From positions 1-7,610 of the forward strand of contig CALMOO010000531.1 of NCBI GenBank assembly GCA_937871705.1: 7,610 nt of DNA, read 5' to 3'. This DNA comes from an uncultured Hymenobacter sp. (GTDB lineage Bacteria; Bacteroidota; Bacteroidia; Cytophagales; Hymenobacteraceae). Below are positions 5,574-7,610 of the stretch, piece by piece. Position 1 is the first letter of the stretch. The number at the start of each line of letters is the position of its first letter. The notes beneath the pieces are model-generated. The model did not search any database. It was not told where the DNA came from and saw only the letters and a list, made by a program, of their open reading frames with translations. The translations under genes were made by a program, and so were the position numbers.

Positions 5574-7154
5574 ATGGCTAGTATTTTCGCTAAAAAACCG
5601 CTTGCCCAATTGCTGGGCGAAGCCAACTCCTCGGGCCACGGCGCGCTCAAGCGCACGCTGGGCGCCGGCAACCTCGTGGCGCTAGGCGTGGGCGCTATTA
5701 TTGGCGCCGGTTTGTTTGTGCGCACTGCCAATGCGGCGGCGCAGGCGTCGGGCTCGGGCGTGACGCTGGCTTTCATCCTGGCGGCGTTCGGCTGCGTGTT
5801 TGCCGGCTTGTGCTACGCCGAGTTTGCAGCTATGATTCCGATTGCCGGCTCGGCCTACACCTACGCCTACACCACCATGGGTGAGTTTGTGGCCTGGGTT
5901 ATCGGCTGGGCGCTCATCATGGAATACGCGCTGGGCGCGGCCACCGTCAGCATCGCCTGGAGCGAGTACCTGAACAAGCTCTTACAGGTCTTCGGCACGA
6001 GTATGCCGTATAATTTGAGCCACTCGCCCTTCGAGCACGCCGTTGTCAACGGCGTCACGGAGCACGGCCTCATCAACCTGCCGGCGCTGTTTATCATCGT
6101 GATGCTGAGTCTGCTGCTGGTAAAAGGCACCCAAGAGTCGGCCTTGTTCAACGCCGTAGTAGTGATTTTGAAAACCGCTATCGTGCTGGTGTTCATTGCT
6201 GTAGGCTGGCAGTTTGTAAACCCTGCCAACCACACGCCCTACCTCATTCCGGCCGATGCCGTGGTGAAAAACGCCGCCGGCGAAGTAGTCCGCACCTACG
6301 AGGGCTGGAATAAGCACGGGCTCGGCGGCATCTTCGGTGGCGCGGCTATCGTGTTCTTCGCCTTCATTGGCTTCGACGCCGTGAGCACGGCCGCGCAGGA
6401 AGCCAAAAACCCCAAGCGCGACATGCCCATCGGTATTTTGGGCTCGCTGGCTATTTGCACGGTGCTCTACATCCTGTTTGGCCACGTGCTGACGGGCGTC
6501 GCCAACTGGCGCGAATTTGCCGACCCGGCCTTGGGCGGCGAGGCTAGCGTAGCCTACGCCATCCGGGCGCACATGCCCGGCTACGGCTGGCTGGCTACGG
6601 CCGTGACGGTGGGCATTCTGCTCGGCTTCACCTCCGTAATCCTGGTGATGCTCATGGGCCAGAGCCGCGTGTTTTTCTCGATGGCCAAAGACGGCCTCAT
6701 GCCCAAAGCCTTCTCCGAGTTGCACCCCAAGTTCAACACGCCCTACAAATCCAACCTCATGCTGATGGTGTTTGTGGGCAGCTTTGCGGCCTTCGTGCCC
6801 GGCGCACTGGCCGGCGACCTCACCTCGTTTGGCACCCTGCTGGCCTTTGTGCTGGTGAGCCTTGGCGTCTGGATTATGCGCCGCTCCGACCCCGACCAGC
6901 CGCGGCCATTCCGCTCGCCGCTTTCTACCCCCAGCTTTCCGCTCGTGCCTATTATGGGCGCGCTGGTGTGCACGGCCCTTATTTGCAGCCTCGACTCCTT
7001 CACCCTGCAAGTAGCCATTGCCTGGATGCTGCTCGGCTTCATCGTGTATTTCCTCTACGGCAAGCGCAACTCCATGCTGCAGCAGGGCATCGTGGTGGTG
7101 CCCACCGAGATGGACGAGGAAGCCTTCATCAAGCCCGACGTAAATAACCGCTAA
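5574..7154 (+). CDS. APC-family amino acid permease, cationic amino acid transporter (CAT) type
   Basis: This 526-residue integral inner-membrane protein belongs to the amino acid-polyamine-organocation superfamily, CAT/YfnA-like branch. It should import amino acids by proton or cation coupling; the substrate cannot be read from sequence. TM1 contains the unwound-helix motif GAIIGAGLFV (about 40-49). TM2-3 carry YAEFAAMIPIAGSAYTYAY (81-99) and GEFVAWVIGWALIMEY. TM6 has FFAFIGFDAVSTAAQEAKNP (261-280), the CAT-family hallmark. QSRVFFSMAKDGLMP (363-377) follows TM8. About twelve hydrophobic segments can be drawn, the last two near 456-473 and 478-496. The loop at about 215-250 between TM5 and TM6 seems longer than I recall for bacterial relatives. 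A charged cytoplasmic tail ends PDVNNR. The start ATG at 5574 has no Shine-Dalgarno sequence. The stop at 7152-7154 is 3 bases from a large inverted repeat. Confidence 0.93.
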   Translation: MASIFAKKPLAQLLGEANSSGHGALKRTLGAGNLVALGVGAIIGAGLFVRTANAAAQASGSGVTLAFILAAFGCVFAGLCYAEFAAMIPIAGSAYTYAYTTMGEFVAWVIGWALIMEYALGAATVSIAWSEYLNKLLQVFGTSMPYNLSHSPFEHAVVNGVTEHGLINLPALFIIVMLSLLLVKGTQESALFNAVVVILKTAIVLVFIAVGWQFVNPANHTPYLIPADAVVKNAAGEVVRTYEGWNKHGLGGIFGGAAIVFFAFIGFDAVSTAAQEAKNPKRDMPIGILGSLAICTVLYILFGHVLTGVANWREFADPALGGEASVAYAIRAHMPGYGWLATAVTVGILLGFTSVILVMLMGQSRVFFSMAKDGLMPKAFSELHPKFNTPYKSNLMLMVFVGSFAAFVPGALAGDLTSFGTLLAFVLVSLGVWIMRRSDPDQPRPFRSPLSTPSFPLVPIMGALVCTALICSLDSFTLQVAIAWMLLGFIVYFLYGKRNSMLQQGIVVVPTEMDEEAFIKPDVNNR

Positions 7155-7157
7155 AAT

Positions 7158-7370
7158 CGCAGATTAAGCGGATTTAACGGATTTCGCAGATACGCTCGCC
7201 CCCGGCGAGCTGACTTTACTATCTGCTTGTTATATACCCTTCAAAAACAAAAAGAGGCTGCTTGTACAAGCAGCCTCTTTTTGTTTCACATTGGCAAAAC
7301 GCATTCCCCAAAAGTCAGCTCGCCGGAGGCGAGCGTATCTGTGAAATCCGTTAAATCCGCTTAATCTGCG
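7158..7370. repeat. 213-bp nested inverted repeat (60-bp arms, REP/MITE-like)
   Basis: Arm 7158-7217 is the reverse complement of arm 7311-7370 at 58 of 60 positions; the differences pair 7186 with 7342 and 7201 with 7327. Each arm has two parts. The outer part is a run of roughly 10-base units around GCAGATT/GCGGATTT/CGGATTTC. The inner part is a GC-rich mini-hairpin: gctcgcc-ccc-ggcgagc at 7194-7210 on the left and gctcgcc-gga-ggcgagc at 7318-7334 on the right. The 93-base core holds a terminator palindrome whose centre is within 2 bases of the centre of the arms. There is no open reading frame in the core. It resembles BIME or MITE-like dispersed elements; GATT-rich repeats of this type are common, from memory, in Bacteroidota intergenic DNA. 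Confidence 0.88.
7245..7286. terminator. Bidirectional intrinsic terminator, 42-bp perfect palindrome
   Basis: Bases 7245-7265 are the exact complement of 7266-7286, a 21-bp stem centred on cttgtacaag. The stem has an aaacaaaaag flank on one side and ctttttgttt on the other, so RNA from either strand ends in a U-rich tract after a GC-containing stem. It lies 90 bases after the permease stop and 74 bases from the stop of the convergent DUF2945 gene, serving both. Confidence 0.92.
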
Positions 7371-7570
7371 GTCTTTACTTCGCTTTGTAGCTTTAGTACC
7401 TTGTCACCATTGTCCTGCACAATCACCAGCGCTGGGTCGTCGGCCGAGCCGTTGCGGGTAATGTCGTGGCCTTTGAGCTTGCGCGTAATAGACTCTTTAT
7501 GGACGGATTCGATTTTACCGGTGGCCGTGCCGGTGCCGTATTTCCAGCTGACTTGCGTGCCTTTGCGCAT
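7361..7570 (-). CDS. DUF2945 / Hva1-TUDOR domain small protein
   Basis: This 69-residue basic protein matches the pattern of the DUF2945 (hypervirulence-associated, TUDOR-like) family. It opens MRKGTQVSWKYGTGTATGKI, continues with a central KGHDITRNGSADDPALVIV, and ends with DNGDKVLKL. Family members are single small SH3/Tudor-like barrels of about 60-70 residues, so this one is full length. Their molecular function is not established; despite the name there is no direct evidence for a virulence role here. The start ATG at 7568-7570 follows a pyrimidine-rich leader (ttccctaccccctcttt) with no Shine-Dalgarno sequence. The last two codons and the stop (gca gat taa) lie inside the right arm of the large inverted repeat, so the C-terminal end may have been set by repeat insertion. 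It is convergent with the permease gene and shares its terminator. Confidence 0.87.
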   Translation of the reverse strand: MRKGTQVSWKYGTGTATGKIESVHKESITRKLKGHDITRNGSADDPALVIVQDNGDKVLKLQSEVKTAD

Positions 7571-7610
7571 AAAGAGGGGGTAGGGAATAGAAATGGATGC
7601 GCTTTTAAAC

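Noticed and set aside
5982..7010. 342-codon open frame antisense to the permease
   Set aside because: It is His/Gly/Gln-rich, matches no family I recognise, and is fully explained by the GC-rich codon bias of the permease on the other strand. The same holds for the open frames at 560-1132 (-), 759-1280 (-), 2171-2566 (-), 2906-3385 (+) and 3494-4057 (+).
7158..7370. CRISPR array, or insertion sequence with a transposase
   Set aside because: There are only two inverted arms, no regularly spaced direct repeats, and no open frame in the 93-base core.

Overview
The window reads as a chromosomal housekeeping stretch from a GC-rich member of the Bacteroidota, most likely Hymenobacter or a close relative. 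That placement is inferred from several signs. The coding DNA is GC-rich. None of the visible start codons has a clear Shine-Dalgarno sequence upstream. One perfect TAnnTTTG-type -7 box lies ahead of the persulfide dioxygenase gene. The protein set is also typical: long-type Pta, a CstB-like persulfide dioxygenase, small LTxxQ periplasmic proteins and a CAT-type permease. No RNA gene, CRISPR array, transposase or phage gene is visible.

Layout. Positions 1-1283 (+) hold the C-terminal part of phosphate acetyltransferase (pta), cut by the left edge. A 95-base gap containing a long hairpin leads to acetate kinase (ackA, 1379-2590, +). Convergent to ackA, across a REP-like hairpin that may terminate both sides, is a CstB-like fusion (2660-4030, -) with a metallo-beta-lactamase domain, a degenerate rhodanese domain and an active rhodanese domain. 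Upstream of it are two small Spy/CpxP-like secreted proteins (4248-4700 and 4887-5327, both -), each followed by its own hairpin terminator. A divergent gap with an 18-bp palindrome separates these from a cationic-amino-acid-type permease (5574-7154, +). The permease converges on a 69-residue DUF2945/Hva1-TUDOR protein (7361-7570, -). The gap between them is filled by a 213-bp nested inverted repeat.

How the genes work together. Pta and AckA interconvert acetyl-CoA and acetate through acetyl phosphate, with ATP made or consumed, and are almost certainly co-transcribed. The CstB-like enzyme probably oxidises low-molecular-weight persulfides in the cytoplasm to sulfite and thiosulfate. The two LTxxQ proteins suggest an envelope-stress or periplasmic chaperone role. 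The permease imports amino acids. Apart from pta-ackA these look like independent units, not one pathway.

I found no undescribed multi-gene system. The most interesting signals are non-coding. One is the nested inverted repeat at 7158-7370, which also supplies the stop codon of the DUF2945 gene. The other is strong over-representation of the octamer GGGTAGGG/CCCTACCC, with nine copies in different reading frames and in intergenic DNA.
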